From JAKVCB01 sp965243695 (GTDB lineage: Bacteria; Planctomycetota; Planctomycetia; Pirellulales; Lacipirellulaceae), in the NCBI GenBank assembly GCA_965243695.1, contig CBDEWC010000045.1, forward strand, positions 434,001 through 498,000: a stretch of 64,000 bases of DNA. The letters are read 5' to 3'. Below the pieces are notes generated by a model. The model did no database searches. It worked only from the letters and a program-made list of their open reading frames with translations, and was not told the DNA's origin. The translations under genes were made by a program, and so were the position numbers. This document shows, one piece after another, positions 9,325-19,094 of this stretch. Within the stretch, counting starts at the first letter, position 1; each line of letters opens with the position of its first letter.

Positions 9325-10734
9325 TTAGCCGGTTTTCCTGCCGAAACCGGTGATGACGCAAAGCACCATGATTGGGAAGAGGATAACGGTGTAGAAAGCA
9401 TAAGGCGCATAATTTCCCCACGACACTAACTCGACGAAGTCATAGCGCTGTTGGACTTGTTGTTGCGTTGCAATTGCAGCGAGCGTAACCGCCGAGTAAG
9501 GGAGAATGTAGGGAAATGAACAGGAGACGGTGTCCAATAGATTCGCTGAACGGTAAGGATGGATATTGTGCCGTTTCCGTAACTCATTGGCTAACGGACC
9601 CGCGGTAATTATGGCAACGGTGTTTACCGATACGGCCAGATTGGTCAGCGAAATCAGTGTGACTATCGATGCTTCCGCACCTCGAACTGTTTTCGCAATG
9701 TTGCGATCAAGCCATTTCATCAACGCGTCAACAAACCCGCTCTCGGACAAGATCCCGATCGCTGTGACAAGCAATAGTGTGAGAACCGCCGTTGGCACCA
9801 ATCCCATCGCACCGGAAATCAATGCGCCTTCGGTTGTGCCGCCATCACCGACCGAGAAGATGGCCGACGCGGGAAAGATCCCGAAGACGATGCCGATGAA
9901 GCAAGCTGAAATGATTCCTACCGTCAACGCCCCGAGAAAGTGATAACCAGTAATCGCAACGATAAACACTAATATCGGAGGTACCAACATCGGCAGCCCT
10001 CGTGGATTCGCCGTTTCTGCGATGATTTTGTCGGCATCGTAATCAATGACAGAAGTACTACCACCGCCAACCAACAGAAAACAAACCATGGAGAGCCCGG
10101 CGCAAATCAGAACGTATTTGAGTCTCGACCTAACGACGCCGGCCACGTCCGTTTCTTGTGTCGCCGCCGACACGATCGTCGTATCCGAGATCGGTGCTAA
10201 GTTGTCGCCAAATGCACCACCACTGACGATCGCGCCCAAGATAACTGCGGGATCCGCGCCCAACACAATGCCGGCGGGATACATCACCGCAGTGAAACCG
10301 ATGACCGTGCCCAGCCCGGTGCCGACGCATACGGCAAACGCTGCCGAACACACGAACGTGACGACAACAAATGCAGATCCTTGCAAGCCCAGCGTCCAGC
10401 CTATCCACACAATCGCTTCCACGAGCCCGGACGCCCCAAGGATTCCGGCGAACGCACCCGCCCAAAGCCAACAGACGATGGCCACGGTGGCGACCCGATT
10501 CGCCATCAAGCTAAACACGCGTTCGCAGTACATGGAGTAGTCGCGTGCCAAGAACAGCCCGATTGATATGCCAACCATCGCGGCAATAATCATCCCTTCC
10601 GTTGTCTGGGCACCCAACATCACCAGGCCCAAAACCAAGATCAGAAATACGCCGAGCGGCACAAGCCCTGCCCAGATGCCACCATAAAATTTGGCGTGTG
10701 GTTCGTTTTGTGAATTCGCTTGTGCCACAACCAT
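9325..10734 (-). CDS. NhaC-family Na+/H+ antiporter-like membrane protein
   Basis: This is a 469-residue polytopic membrane protein with about 11-12 hydrophobic segments. The conserved family stretch VSGGAFGDNLAPISDTTIVS is present about 180 residues in, as are repeated glycine-rich membrane segments. Family members exchange Na+ for H+ or a carboxylate. Here it may recycle sodium used by the nearby sodium symporter, which is inference from neighbourhood. I chose ATG 10734; a TTG at 10761 is in frame but poor. The stop lies next to a coding remnant, so the local order has been rearranged. Confidence 0.8.
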   Translation of the reverse strand: MVVAQANSQNEPHAKFYGGIWAGLVPLGVFLILVLGLVMLGAQTTEGMIIAAMVGISIGLFLARDYSMYCERVFSLMANRVATVAIVCWLWAGAFAGILGASGLVEAIVWIGWTLGLQGSAFVVVTFVCSAAFAVCVGTGLGTVIGFTAVMYPAGIVLGADPAVILGAIVSGGAFGDNLAPISDTTIVSAATQETDVAGVVRSRLKYVLICAGLSMVCFLLVGGGSTSVIDYDADKIIAETANPRGLPMLVPPILVFIVAITGYHFLGALTVGIISACFIGIVFGIFPASAIFSVGDGGTTEGALISGAMGLVPTAVLTLLLVTAIGILSESGFVDALMKWLDRNIAKTVRGAEASIVTLISLTNLAVSVNTVAIITAGPLANELRKRHNIHPYRSANLLDTVSCSFPYILPYSAVTLAAIATQQQVQQRYDFVELVSWGNYAPYAFYTVILFPIMVLCVITGFGRKTG

Positions 10735-10981
10735 TCCTTTCCAAATCGAAGTTGCTCTCAAACTAACATACCAAACTAAACCTGACGAAGTAGAGCGAGC
10801 GTCTTTACCATTTTCCTTAATTGGACTGAGTAAGCTCAGTCACTGAGGCTTGATTTGATCCAGTGTGATAGTGCGAAGTATTCCGATTGGAGTGCCCTCA
10901 TGCGACCGATTTATTGATAGGCGGTTTGATGGACGTGCTTGCCTGTTCCAAGCCGAAGAGGACAGCAATCGCTTTCCAGTG

Positions 10982-11107
10982 GAAGGATCGGACCACCCCA
11001 CTTTTCCAACAGTGACACCGGGAACACAACTGGCAACCAGCGCACCACGAGCATACCGGCAGCCATGTTCTATCAAAAACCGTGGGGGTTGTGCAGCGAC
11101 AGGGCTC
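10982..11107 (-). repeat. 126-bp direct repeat, copy B, with a truncated kelch-symporter N-terminus
   Basis: This copy of 7099-7224 still carries a start codon and signal-peptide-like codons on the minus strand (MVRSFHWKAIAVLF, compare MVRSFCWTALVVLC), then the homology ends. A second mutarotase-symporter gene apparently once stood here and was deleted, leaving promoter and first codons. Confidence 0.8.
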
Positions 11108-11183
11108 TCAACGAATTTTCGGTTGAGCACCCCCGCCGCAATCTGAACAAAAGTGTGCTTTTCGCCACTAAGTCGTTGAGAGC
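11104..11183. repeat. 11-bp perfect inverted repeat flanking 58 bp
   Basis: GCTCTCAACGA at 11104-11114 and its exact reverse complement at 11173-11183 enclose 58 bp. The left arm begins within the last bases of the 126-bp repeat. It could be the ends of a very small decayed mobile element or an RNA hairpin. No transposase is present. Confidence 0.4.
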
Positions 11184-11388
11184 GAAGCCGACTCAGGCTG
11201 CCGCGGACACACTCAAGATCCTCAAGCAAATGGCGCTCTTGCCGACTCGGCTCGAATCATCGACTCAAACCGTGATGTTTGTTAATACAAGCCTTTTATA
11301 GTATTGTAAACTTCACGGAGCCAGCATTCTGCTGTGACTGGAAGAGATGGCCCTGGCATCACAGCTCGTTCCCCCATGATTCATGCGC

Positions 11389-11394
11389 AAAGGA
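11389..11394 (+). promoter_or_regulatory. Ribosome binding site deciding a GTG start
   Basis: AAAGGA lies eight bases before GTG 11403, and supports that start over ATG 11376 and GTG 11334 in the same frame. Confidence 0.6.
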
Positions 11395-11402
11395 ACCGTA
11401 CT

Positions 11403-12386
11403 GTGAAATCCAACGGGCGGACCGGCTTTACCTTGGTGGAACTCCTGGTGGTGATCGCCATCATCGGCATTCTGATAGCCCTGCTGTTGCCCGCGGTCCA
11501 GGCGGCGCGGGAAGCGGCCCGGCGGATCCAGTGCACCAACAACCTGAAGCAGGTCGGCCTGGCGCTGCTGAACTACCACGACACCTACGGCGTGCTTCCC
11601 GTCGGTCAATACGGCCACAACAACCTCCCCTGGCCCGCTGCCGGGAATCCGGGGATCTCGGCACATACCATGATCCTGCCGTTTCTTGAGCAGGCGAACA
11701 CCTTCGATAATTACGACTTTAGTGTTGGCCAGAACCATCCAAAAAACTATGCGGCCGTGAGGGCTGAGATTTCCGCGTATCAATGTCCCACCGACGACTC
11801 CAGCGGTCGACGGTTTGGAAACGATTTTTCTCGCTCCAATGTGGTCGTCTGCTTCGGTTCCAATGCAATGACTGCAAGTGCGGGCCCTCTCTACTCAAGG
11901 GCGACCGATCTCACCACCGATGGAGCGTTTCAAGTCGGAGGTGGTCCGAATAGGGATTCCATCCGCAAGCTGGTCGAAATCCTAGACGGGACCTCCCATA
12001 CTGTTTTTGCCAGTGAAGTCCTCAGCGGCAAGGTTGACACCGTCCCCCCCAGCAGGATCTGGGACGCCCGGGGCCTGTGGTCCTGGAGTGGGATGGGGGC
12101 AATTTCTTACACCCATCGCAACACGCCCAACAGCAGTGTCGGCGACGCCATGTGGGCCGGAGCGGACACGGAGTGTACCGACACACCCCCGGAAATGCCC
12201 TGCGACAATACCCGCGGCACGCAGTACAACGAGCATCAAGCCGCCGCCCGCAGCCGGCATCCCGGCGGTGTGAACGTTGTCTTTGGTGACGGGCACGTGA
12301 CCTTCGTCAGCGATTCGATCGATCTGGTGACCTGGCAGTGGCTGGCCGCCATCGCCGACGGTCACGTAGTCCCTGCAGATTTCTGA
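11403..12386 (+). CDS. DUF1559 protein (prepilin-like N-terminus)
   Basis: This 327-residue protein has a short charged leader followed by GFTLVELLVVIAIIGILIAL, the type IV prepilin-like membrane helix. It then has the DUF1559 body and the C-terminal H-x9-DG signature in RHPGGVNVVFGDGHVTF. The family is greatly expanded in planctomycetes. It is thought to be exported through a prepilin-type system, but its function is unknown. The GTG start is supported by its ribosome binding site. It is a close paralogue of the gene at 29297-30277, and the 5' ~120 coding bases are almost identical. The post-stop bases up to ~12411 resemble those after the remnant at 1540. Confidence 0.9.
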   Translation: MKSNGRTGFTLVELLVVIAIIGILIALLLPAVQAAREAARRIQCTNNLKQVGLALLNYHDTYGVLPVGQYGHNNLPWPAAGNPGISAHTMILPFLEQANTFDNYDFSVGQNHPKNYAAVRAEISAYQCPTDDSSGRRFGNDFSRSNVVVCFGSNAMTASAGPLYSRATDLTTDGAFQVGGGPNRDSIRKLVEILDGTSHTVFASEVLSGKVDTVPPSRIWDARGLWSWSGMGAISYTHRNTPNSSVGDAMWAGADTECTDTPPEMPCDNTRGTQYNEHQAAARSRHPGGVNVVFGDGHVTFVSDSIDLVTWQWLAAIADGHVVPADF

Positions 12387-12484
12387 CGCCAATAGGTGAG
12401 CTCAATAGTTGACGTCGGTGCCAGGTCCGTATTTAATCATACCCCGGAATCGACCGTGACTTGACCGGCCGCAGCAACATCAGG

Positions 12485-12784
12485 TCGGCAGGGGACAGAC
12501 TGGGGATTCGAATTAACGGCGCCGAGGTACCCCCGGAGTACATCACGATTGTCTACGACAAGCACCGTGACGACTTTCGCAACGGCCAAAGTGTTTTTGA
12601 GGGCGATCCGCTACCTGAATTCCACGAGTACGTGATCGATTTGAATTGGGAGACGACGGGCCGAAAACAGCCGCTTGTCTTCGGCGACAATGAGCTTGCC
12701 GTTCGCCTGTTGCCCGCCGAGGCAAAAGCGAAAGGAGTTGTGAGTATTGAAGAGTTGGAGTGCTATGTTTATGTCAGAAAGTAG
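12485..12784 (+). pseudogene. C-terminal fragment of a secreted hydrolase-like protein
   Basis: This frame encodes the last ~100 residues of a homologue of the minus-strand protein at 14544-16199. Shared stretches are NWETTGR, QPLVFGDNELAV and SIEELECYVYVRK. No start codon context or catalytic part precedes it; it begins ~100 bp after the DUF1559 stop. This is a 5'-truncated paralogue. It ends four bases before in-frame DNA leading to the next hydrolase gene, so the two may once have been tandem. Confidence 0.75.
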
Positions 12785-12820
12785 CGGGTGACCCTGCCAC
12801 ATTTACAGGAGAAATTCAAC

Positions 12821-14449
12821 ATGCATCACAGAATACTGCGCGCGTCGTGTATGGCCGGATTGCTGATCAACATTTCGGCAGATCTACCGCAGGCATATCC
12901 GGCGGAGGGTGCGGCCGTTGGTCGAGAGAGCACCGAGATGGCCCGCCTGCGACAGGCAGCCAAGAGCCGACGACGACGGCTGATCTACAACAACGACGGC
13001 AACGACATGTCTCGCAAACAACACGCCACGCCGGAAGAGTTCCTCGCCCAACGCATCAACCCTGCCCTGAACACACAGGTAGACTCGATCTTCTACTGCA
13101 CAGGTGGAACGACCCACTACGATCACGAAACGAGCGTTGCCGACACAAGCTATTATCTGCAAGAGCAATTTAATTTCACAAATGCCTATCCGATCAACCG
13201 GCACGCCAACATGCGCATGCTGCGCAAGGCGGGAGTTGACTGTCTCTCTTTGGTCACCGACCACGTGCACGAGGCGGGCCTCGAGGTCTTCTGGACCCAC
13301 CGCATCAACGATATCCACGACAGCTTCACCGACTTTTTGCTTTCCAAGTGGAAGCGGGACCATCCGGAGTACTGGATGGGGACGCCGGACGCCATCCAGC
13401 AGTACAAAATCACCGATCCGCGATACATGTGGTCGACGCTCGACTTCGAAAAGCCCGAGGTGCTGGACTACCTGTATCGGATCACCGAAGAGGTCTGCCA
13501 CGGCTATGACGTGGACGGGATCGATATCGACTACTTTCGGCACCCGCTGTTCTTCCGGCCGAACCTGGAATACAAGCCGGCCACACCCGCGCAGGTCGAG
13601 ATCATGACTGCCTTCCAGCGGCGGATCCGCGAGATGGCCTATCGGGAGGGGACACGCCGGGGCCGTCCGATCCTGGTCTCCACACACGTGCCGATGAGTC
13701 GAGAGACATGCCTGCACGTGGGGATCGATCTCGAACGCTGGCTGCGAGACGACCTGCTCGATGTCCTCGTCATTGGCAGCGGCTACCAGCCGGTCAGCAT
13801 GCCATCGGGAGACCTGGCCGAGCTTGGCCACGCGCACGGCGTGCCGGTTTATCCGAACATCAGCAACTCGGGAATGGAACAGTGGAACGGGCGCGTTGAG
13901 GCGTGGCGCGGGGCCGCATCGAATGTCTGGCAGGCCGGCGCCGACGGGATGCACCTCTTCAACTGGTTTCCCGCGGCCCTCAACGATCACCTCTTTATGA
14001 CACTCGGTGATCCACACACGCTTGCCGGACTCGATAAAGTATTCGGCATCGATAATGTCAAGGAAGTCTACGGGTGCCTCGAACAGGGGTGCGTGCAGTC
14101 GCAGATCCTGCCCGTGAAGCTGGATCCGTCCGGCAAGCCGCGCGAGGTCAACCTGCCCATCGGCGACGATCTCCGCGCGGCGCGCAATACCGGCAAACTG
14201 AACGCAGCCACCTTGCGCGTCCAGTTCGTCTCACGCACTTCCGATGACAAGGTGGAATTGGATTTGAATGGTGAGGTCGTGGCGCCCGACGGCGAGATCT
14301 CAGCAGACGGCTGGGTCACCTATCGGCCCGACCCCGGACTCTACCGAATTGGTGACAATGCGCTCTGCTTCCGGGTGATCGGGGGCGAGGCGGATGAAAC
14401 CGAGGCGATCAGCGTCCGTTCGGTCGAACTGCTCGTCGACTATCGATAG
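12821..14449 (+). CDS. Secreted TIM-barrel hydrolase-like protein (paralogue 1)
   Basis: This is a 542-residue protein. The N-terminus is hydrophobic (HHRILRASCMAGLLIN) and probably a signal peptide. The body looks like a TIM-barrel glycoside-hydrolase-like fold: RRLIYNNDGND at strand 1, EVFWTHRINDIHDSFTDF, YDVDGIDIDYFRH (likely catalytic acids), then WRGAASNVWQAGADGMHLFN. A C-terminal beta-sandwich follows. AGGAG at 12807-12811 supports ATG 12821. Two homologues lie at 14544-16199 (minus) and 19095-20681. The fold resembles the GHL10/DUF187-type hydrolases, but the activity is not established. Confidence 0.7.
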   Translation: MHHRILRASCMAGLLINISADLPQAYPAEGAAVGRESTEMARLRQAAKSRRRRLIYNNDGNDMSRKQHATPEEFLAQRINPALNTQVDSIFYCTGGTTHYDHETSVADTSYYLQEQFNFTNAYPINRHANMRMLRKAGVDCLSLVTDHVHEAGLEVFWTHRINDIHDSFTDFLLSKWKRDHPEYWMGTPDAIQQYKITDPRYMWSTLDFEKPEVLDYLYRITEEVCHGYDVDGIDIDYFRHPLFFRPNLEYKPATPAQVEIMTAFQRRIREMAYREGTRRGRPILVSTHVPMSRETCLHVGIDLERWLRDDLLDVLVIGSGYQPVSMPSGDLAELGHAHGVPVYPNISNSGMEQWNGRVEAWRGAASNVWQAGADGMHLFNWFPAALNDHLFMTLGDPHTLAGLDKVFGIDNVKEVYGCLEQGCVQSQILPVKLDPSGKPREVNLPIGDDLRAARNTGKLNAATLRVQFVSRTSDDKVELDLNGEVVAPDGEISADGWVTYRPDPGLYRIGDNALCFRVIGGEADETEAISVRSVELLVDYR

Positions 14450-14543
14450 TTTGGTGTTCCGAGAGTGGTTTACACACTCACGAGATGTGGTGGCACCCGG
14501 GAACGTAACTCTTTTCGAAAGGCCGTCCGTGAGACTCTGCAAT

Positions 14544-16199
14544 TCAGGGTGACCTTTTCGGTTTTCGCACGTACACGTAGCACTCCAGCTCCTCGATGCT
14601 GACCTTGCCTTCCTGATTGGCTTCGGTCGGGACCAGTTTCACCGCCAGCTCGTTATCGCCAAAGACAAGCGGTTGCTCGCGTCCGGTCGTCTCCCAATTC
14701 ATGTCGACCAGGTACAAGTAAAACGGAGGCAGCGGATCCCCCTCGTACAGGTTCTGACCATTCTTGTCCTGCACTCGCGTGACATAGTCGATGGGGACCT
14801 GCGTCCCGTTGATCTTGATATCCAGCTTCTCGTCGTTGGCCAGGCCAACGGCTTTGAATTGCATGGTCGTGCGCAGGTTGGGGTCGCTGAAATCCTCGGC
14901 CATGCGAAAACGTTGACTCCCCTCAAGAACCGGTTCGGCACGGTCCAGATAGATATTGTCATCATGGGCGAAACCGCTCGGTGACGGCGCACCATTCTGC
15001 CAGACTGCATAAAACAGGTAGTGACGGTCCCGCTGGCTGATCTGGTCCGGATAGCGCAGTTCCCGCAACCAGCCCAGCGCCGCCGGCCACATGTACGCAG
15101 CGTAGGCCGACGAGCGGTGTGCGACGGCACGTCTCTCGAAGGCGAATTGATAGTTGTAAGGAGAGACCCCATCGGCACCGAAGCCGTAGAAATTCTGTGC
15201 CGCGGCCCGCATGTTCGCCAGGTTCATTAGCCGATAATGCTCGTTCGGTTCGTCCATGGAGATCCGGTTGTGAATGGCGGGATAGATCTCGCAGCTTGTT
15301 CCCTCGGCCAGCTTCACAAAGTCGTCTGTCTTCATGTTCATGTCGATGTGCATGAAATCCGAGGGCACCACAAAATCGACCAGGCCTTCCTTGATCCAGG
15401 TGGCCACGTCAAAGCCCAGGTAATCACACTCCTCGATGCTTTGGGGCACCCGCACGCCAAACTCCAATCGGTCGCAGCCTCGCCGCTTGGCCACCTCGTC
15501 CAACTGCTTACGTGTTTTTCGGGTGAAATCGGTCAGCAGGTGAGCGTTTTGTTTCCCCTCGCCCGGCTTGAACATGTGGCACCACCGCATGTAGTCGTAC
15601 TCAATGCCATCCACCTCGTAGGTGTCGAGCACCTCCTGGTTAAAGGCCAGCATTGCGTTGCGGACTTCCTCGAGGGCGTAATCGTTGGCCGACCCGAGAA
15701 TGATCCATTCGGGATGTTCTGCTGAAATTCCATGCCGGGACCCGTGTCGATCGTTCATACGAACGTCGGCGATAAACTTCATGCCGTGATGGTGGCAGCG
15801 GTCGATCAGGACCTTTAAGGGGTCCACCCCTGCCTCGTCCATGCCGGGCGGACGCCAGGGAAAAAGATCGGTCAACTTGGACGAGGGCACGTCGCTCCAG
15901 AACGAGGTAAACAGGCAGTAGGCAATGGTGTCCACGTGGGCCGCCGCCTCTTCATCGACCAGTTCCTCAAGAATCCGCTGGCTGAACTGGGCTACAGGTC
16001 CCGGGATTTCGCGATTTGGGGGGCCATTGTAATCCACATTCAGGATGGACGACCACATCGTACATCCATCCCAGGCGTGAACGATGCGACCGGCGCGCGT
16101 TTTGTCAGCCCCAGGTTCCTCATCGGCGCAGGTGTAGCCGCGGCCCACCGCCAGCCAGAAGGCTCCCAGCAAAATCAGGGTTAAGTTTCGTCTCTTCAT
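14544..16199 (-). CDS. Secreted TIM-barrel hydrolase-like protein (paralogue 2)
   Basis: This 551-residue protein has a signal peptide (MKRRNLTLILLGAFWLAVG). The barrel carries RIVHAWDGCTMWSS, KFIADVRMNDRHGSRHGIS and YEVDGIEYDYMRW, equivalent to the DVDGIDIDYF stretch of paralogue 1. The C-terminal sandwich ends with QPLVFGDNELAV and ELECYVYVRK. It is convergent with paralogue 1, 94 bp apart, and 37 bp downstream of the phosphodiesterase gene on the same strand, so the two may be cotranscribed. A fragment of a close relative of its C-terminus lies at 12485-12784. Substrate unknown; glycan degradation is inferred from the fold. Confidence 0.7.
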   Translation of the reverse strand: MKRRNLTLILLGAFWLAVGRGYTCADEEPGADKTRAGRIVHAWDGCTMWSSILNVDYNGPPNREIPGPVAQFSQRILEELVDEEAAAHVDTIAYCLFTSFWSDVPSSKLTDLFPWRPPGMDEAGVDPLKVLIDRCHHHGMKFIADVRMNDRHGSRHGISAEHPEWIILGSANDYALEEVRNAMLAFNQEVLDTYEVDGIEYDYMRWCHMFKPGEGKQNAHLLTDFTRKTRKQLDEVAKRRGCDRLEFGVRVPQSIEECDYLGFDVATWIKEGLVDFVVPSDFMHIDMNMKTDDFVKLAEGTSCEIYPAIHNRISMDEPNEHYRLMNLANMRAAAQNFYGFGADGVSPYNYQFAFERRAVAHRSSAYAAYMWPAALGWLRELRYPDQISQRDRHYLFYAVWQNGAPSPSGFAHDDNIYLDRAEPVLEGSQRFRMAEDFSDPNLRTTMQFKAVGLANDEKLDIKINGTQVPIDYVTRVQDKNGQNLYEGDPLPPFYLYLVDMNWETTGREQPLVFGDNELAVKLVPTEANQEGKVSIEELECYVYVRKPKRSP

Positions 16200-16236
16200 C
16201 GCAGACCTCCCTTGTGGATTATCGATCTGATTTCGT

Positions 16237-17193
16237 TCAATCTTGTTTCAGCCCCACGGGACGGCCGTCCAGTTTCCAGGCCGGATCGATGTTGACACCC
16301 AGGTGGACCAGCGCCGTAGGAACCATGTCCACGATGTAGGTCGGCTTTGGGATCTTGCCGCGCGCCGCCGACGGGCCGCTGGCAATCAAGAAACCGTTAC
16401 GGATTGCCGGGACGTTCTGTCCGTCTCCGTGGCCTGTACCCTGGCCTCCGTGGTCTGTGCCGACCAGGATTAGCCAATCTTCTTCACCATATGCCTGGCG
16501 TGCCCGCAGCGCCTGGAGGACTTTACCTACCAGTTGATCCACCGCCTCGATCTCGGCAACGTAGGGTTCGACACGGGGATGAAATCCGTGAACGTGGCCA
16601 GTTTCATCCACATTGCCAAAATAGACAAACATGGCGGTGGGATTCTCTTTGCGGAGCAGGCGCACTGCCTCGTTGGCCACCGCCTGATCGCCTTTGGCGT
16701 AAGATTCCTCCGGCTCGCGCACCTGCCGCGACACGTCGGCGTCAGTGACGATATTTTCTGTGATGGGAGCCCAGGTGGTCAGCGAGACCGTAAACGCGGA
16801 GGGCTGTGCGTCCTTGATGTGGCGAAAGAAGTGCGGGTACTGTTCGTAGTTCGGGTTGTGGAATTCATTGCCGTTGACCCCATGTTTGTCGGCCCAGACG
16901 CCGGTTAAGATGCTCGACCAGCCCGGTCCGCTGATCGTATCGTTCTGCGTAACACGATTGCCAAGGATTTGGGTGTCGTCGGCAAAGGCCCCTTCACGAA
17001 TCAACTGGTCAAGGTGAGGGGTTTCGGCAGTCCGCAGCGCGTCGGGTCGGCAACCATCGATACCGATCAGGAGCACTTTCTTGCGAGCGGCCTGGTCGGC
17101 GGCAGTTTTGTCCGCGGCGACGCCAATTCCCGTCAGCAGCGTCCCCATCGACAGCGCGACAACCACGATCAGGAAAAACGGGTATCGGAGCAT
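16237..17193 (-). CDS. Secreted type I phosphodiesterase / nucleotide pyrophosphatase-like protein
   Basis: This is a 318-residue alkaline-phosphatase-superfamily protein (PF01663 type). After a signal peptide (MLRYPFFLIVVVALSMG) come the metal-site stretch LLIGIDGCRPDALR, the nucleophile region GPGWSSILTGVWADKHGV, FGNVDETGHVHG, and TDHGGQGTGHG, the last metal-binding motif. Family members hydrolyse phosphodiester or sulfate-like bonds. ATG 17193 was chosen because it starts the signal peptide; the frame is open to 17274. It diverges from the MlrC gene over ~150 bp and probably shares a promoter region. Confidence 0.8.
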   Translation of the reverse strand: MLRYPFFLIVVVALSMGTLLTGIGVAADKTAADQAARKKVLLIGIDGCRPDALRTAETPHLDQLIREGAFADDTQILGNRVTQNDTISGPGWSSILTGVWADKHGVNGNEFHNPNYEQYPHFFRHIKDAQPSAFTVSLTTWAPITENIVTDADVSRQVREPEESYAKGDQAVANEAVRLLRKENPTAMFVYFGNVDETGHVHGFHPRVEPYVAEIEAVDQLVGKVLQALRARQAYGEEDWLILVGTDHGGQGTGHGDGQNVPAIRNGFLIASGPSAARGKIPKPTYIVDMVPTALVHLGVNIDPAWKLDGRPVGLKQD

Positions 17194-17342
17194 ATGAAAT
17201 GTGCACCTGGTTTGCGGGACTGCGATAACCGATCCTACCAGAATTCGCACACGGCGGATACAATCGGATATCACATTACCATTACCGTATAATGCCAGTC
17301 AGCAAAGATAACCTGGGCGATGTTGTTCTGAGGTACAATTCC

Positions 17343-18896
17343 ATGCAGCAGCTACGGATCGGAATCGGAGGGATTTGGCACGAGTCGAACAGCTTTTGTG
17401 ACCAGGGTGTGACGGCGGACGATTTTTCTGTCCACGGTCGCTTTGCCGTCGGCAGCGACGTCGTTGATAATTCACAGCGCCAGGATGAATTGGCCGGATT
17501 CGTTGAGGTGTTAAGTCGCGACAGCCGGATCGAAATCGTTCCGCTGCTGAGCGCAGAGACGTGGATCGCAGGTCATCTGACCGACGAGGCCGTGGCTTTT
17601 CTCGAGGGTGTTCTTCGCCGGGGCGTGAAAGCAGCGGGTCGCCTGGACGGGATTTGTTTTGCCCCGCACGGGGCCATGGCGGGCACGACGATTGCCGATG
17701 TCGATGGTCACTTCGTCAATGTCTTCCGCGAGGAACTCGGTCCGGACATTCCCATCGTCCTGGCCTTGGATTGCCATGGTGTGGTGACGCGGCAAATGGT
17801 CGAGCTGTCCACTGCCATTGTCGGGTCGCGAACACACCCGCATATCGACGTGGCAGAAACGGGCATGCGGGCGGCCGACATTCTGCTCGATACGCTGTCC
17901 GGAAAGAAGAGACCCGTCGTCGCGTGTCACAAGATACCGCTGCTGGTGCCCCCGCCCGATGACGGAACCAATTCGGGTGCCCTCAAGGAACTGTTCGACA
18001 AGTTTATTGCCTGGGATCGGATCGAAGGGGTAATTGCCTGTTCGCTCTGTCCCAGTTACGCATGGCAGGACGTGCCGGAACAGAGTTGGGCGGCGCTGGC
18101 CGTTACCGACAATGACGCGGCGCTGGCCGATCGGCTGGCCCGTGAACTTGCCCAGGCGTGCTGGGACGCACGCTTCCGACTGTTGCCCGAGCCGATGGTC
18201 TCGCCCCACGAAGCGGTTCGCCAGGCGGCAGCAGCAGAGGGATGTCCGGTGATTATCACCGATTCGGCCGATACCGTGGGTGGAGGAGCGCCGGGCGACA
18301 ATACGGTGCTGCTGGAGGCCCTGCTCGACTTGCGCAACGAGGTGGATGGCTTGATCCTTATGCATCTGCCCGACCCTGAGGCGGTTACCGTGTTGAAGAC
18401 CCACCAGGTCGGAGACGTAGTGAGCCTGAAGGTTGGCGGCAAACGCGACAGGCTCTACAGTGAATCTGTGTCGGTGACCGGGAAGATACTGTGTATCACC
18501 CAGGGACCAATTAACAATGATGGAGGTTTTATCGCCGAGCCCATGGCTGAAACAGGGGGGATCGTATGTCTGGGTGTGGACAATGTGCGCTTGGTGCTGA
18601 CCGACCGGGAAATCATGGGCCCGCAGCCATCAGTTTTTCGTAAAGCGGGCATCGATCCGTTTGAAGCCAAGGTCGTTACGCTCAAGACGGGCATTGGCTT
18701 CAAAGTGACCTACGGGCATGTCGCCAAGACGGTTGTCCGAGCCGATTGTCCCGGTGTTGTTTCCTACAATCTCAAGAACTACGAATTCAAACATGTGCCA
18801 CGCCCCATGTTTCCCATCGACGACGGCGCCGATTGGCAACTTCCTGCACCCGATGTTGGTGACGATCCTGCGGGTGGTGCCCCTGTTGGTCGTTAG
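17343..18896 (+). CDS. M81-family metallopeptidase (microcystinase C, MlrC-like)
   Basis: This is a 517-residue protein matching MlrC. The N-terminal domain has GIWHESNSF and ALDCHG followed by SRTHPHIDVAETG, together expected to give the zinc ligands. The C-terminal domain has DSADTVGGGAPGDNT. Known members open linear microcystin peptides, but most homologues occur without microcystin and their substrates are unknown. There is no signal peptide, so it is cytoplasmic. ATG 17343 (MQQLRIGIGG) is preceded by GAGG about ten bases upstream. It lies among secreted hydrolases and may process an imported peptide or amide. Confidence 0.85.
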   Translation: MQQLRIGIGGIWHESNSFCDQGVTADDFSVHGRFAVGSDVVDNSQRQDELAGFVEVLSRDSRIEIVPLLSAETWIAGHLTDEAVAFLEGVLRRGVKAAGRLDGICFAPHGAMAGTTIADVDGHFVNVFREELGPDIPIVLALDCHGVVTRQMVELSTAIVGSRTHPHIDVAETGMRAADILLDTLSGKKRPVVACHKIPLLVPPPDDGTNSGALKELFDKFIAWDRIEGVIACSLCPSYAWQDVPEQSWAALAVTDNDAALADRLARELAQACWDARFRLLPEPMVSPHEAVRQAAAAEGCPVIITDSADTVGGGAPGDNTVLLEALLDLRNEVDGLILMHLPDPEAVTVLKTHQVGDVVSLKVGGKRDRLYSESVSVTGKILCITQGPINNDGGFIAEPMAETGGIVCLGVDNVRLVLTDREIMGPQPSVFRKAGIDPFEAKVVTLKTGIGFKVTYGHVAKTVVRADCPGVVSYNLKNYEFKHVPRPMFPIDDGADWQLPAPDVGDDPAGGAPVGR

Positions 18897-18931
18897 CTGC
18901 GCAGCCACCGGCGCGGTAGTAGCAGCCGAGC

Positions 18932-19057
18932 GTGACGGTAGCCTATGAACATGACGGCGAGTATTTATTTGTCAGAGAATCTTCCGCCCTACACAACAAG
19001 CCGGACGCTTGGGATGCCTTTAAGCAGGTGTCACAACGCTACAGCGGCACCAGTTGA
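18932..19057 (+). pseudogene. Short C-terminal coding fragment (41 residues)
   Basis: A GTG-initiated frame reads VTVAYEHDGEYLFVRESSAL and ends GTS then TGA. The composition looks like a real beta-sheet protein end, not noise. Stops lie immediately upstream in frame. It resembles the last strand of a sialidase- or hydrolase-like protein, but I cannot name the parent. Confidence 0.35.
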
Positions 19058-19094
19058 TCGGTGCAATAGAGCACAAACAAGAGGAGTATAAACC

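Noticed and set aside
12884..14017. 377-codon minus-strand frame in hydrolase paralogue 1
   Set aside because: It lies wholly antisense to a gene with a ribosome site, signal sequence and paralogues.
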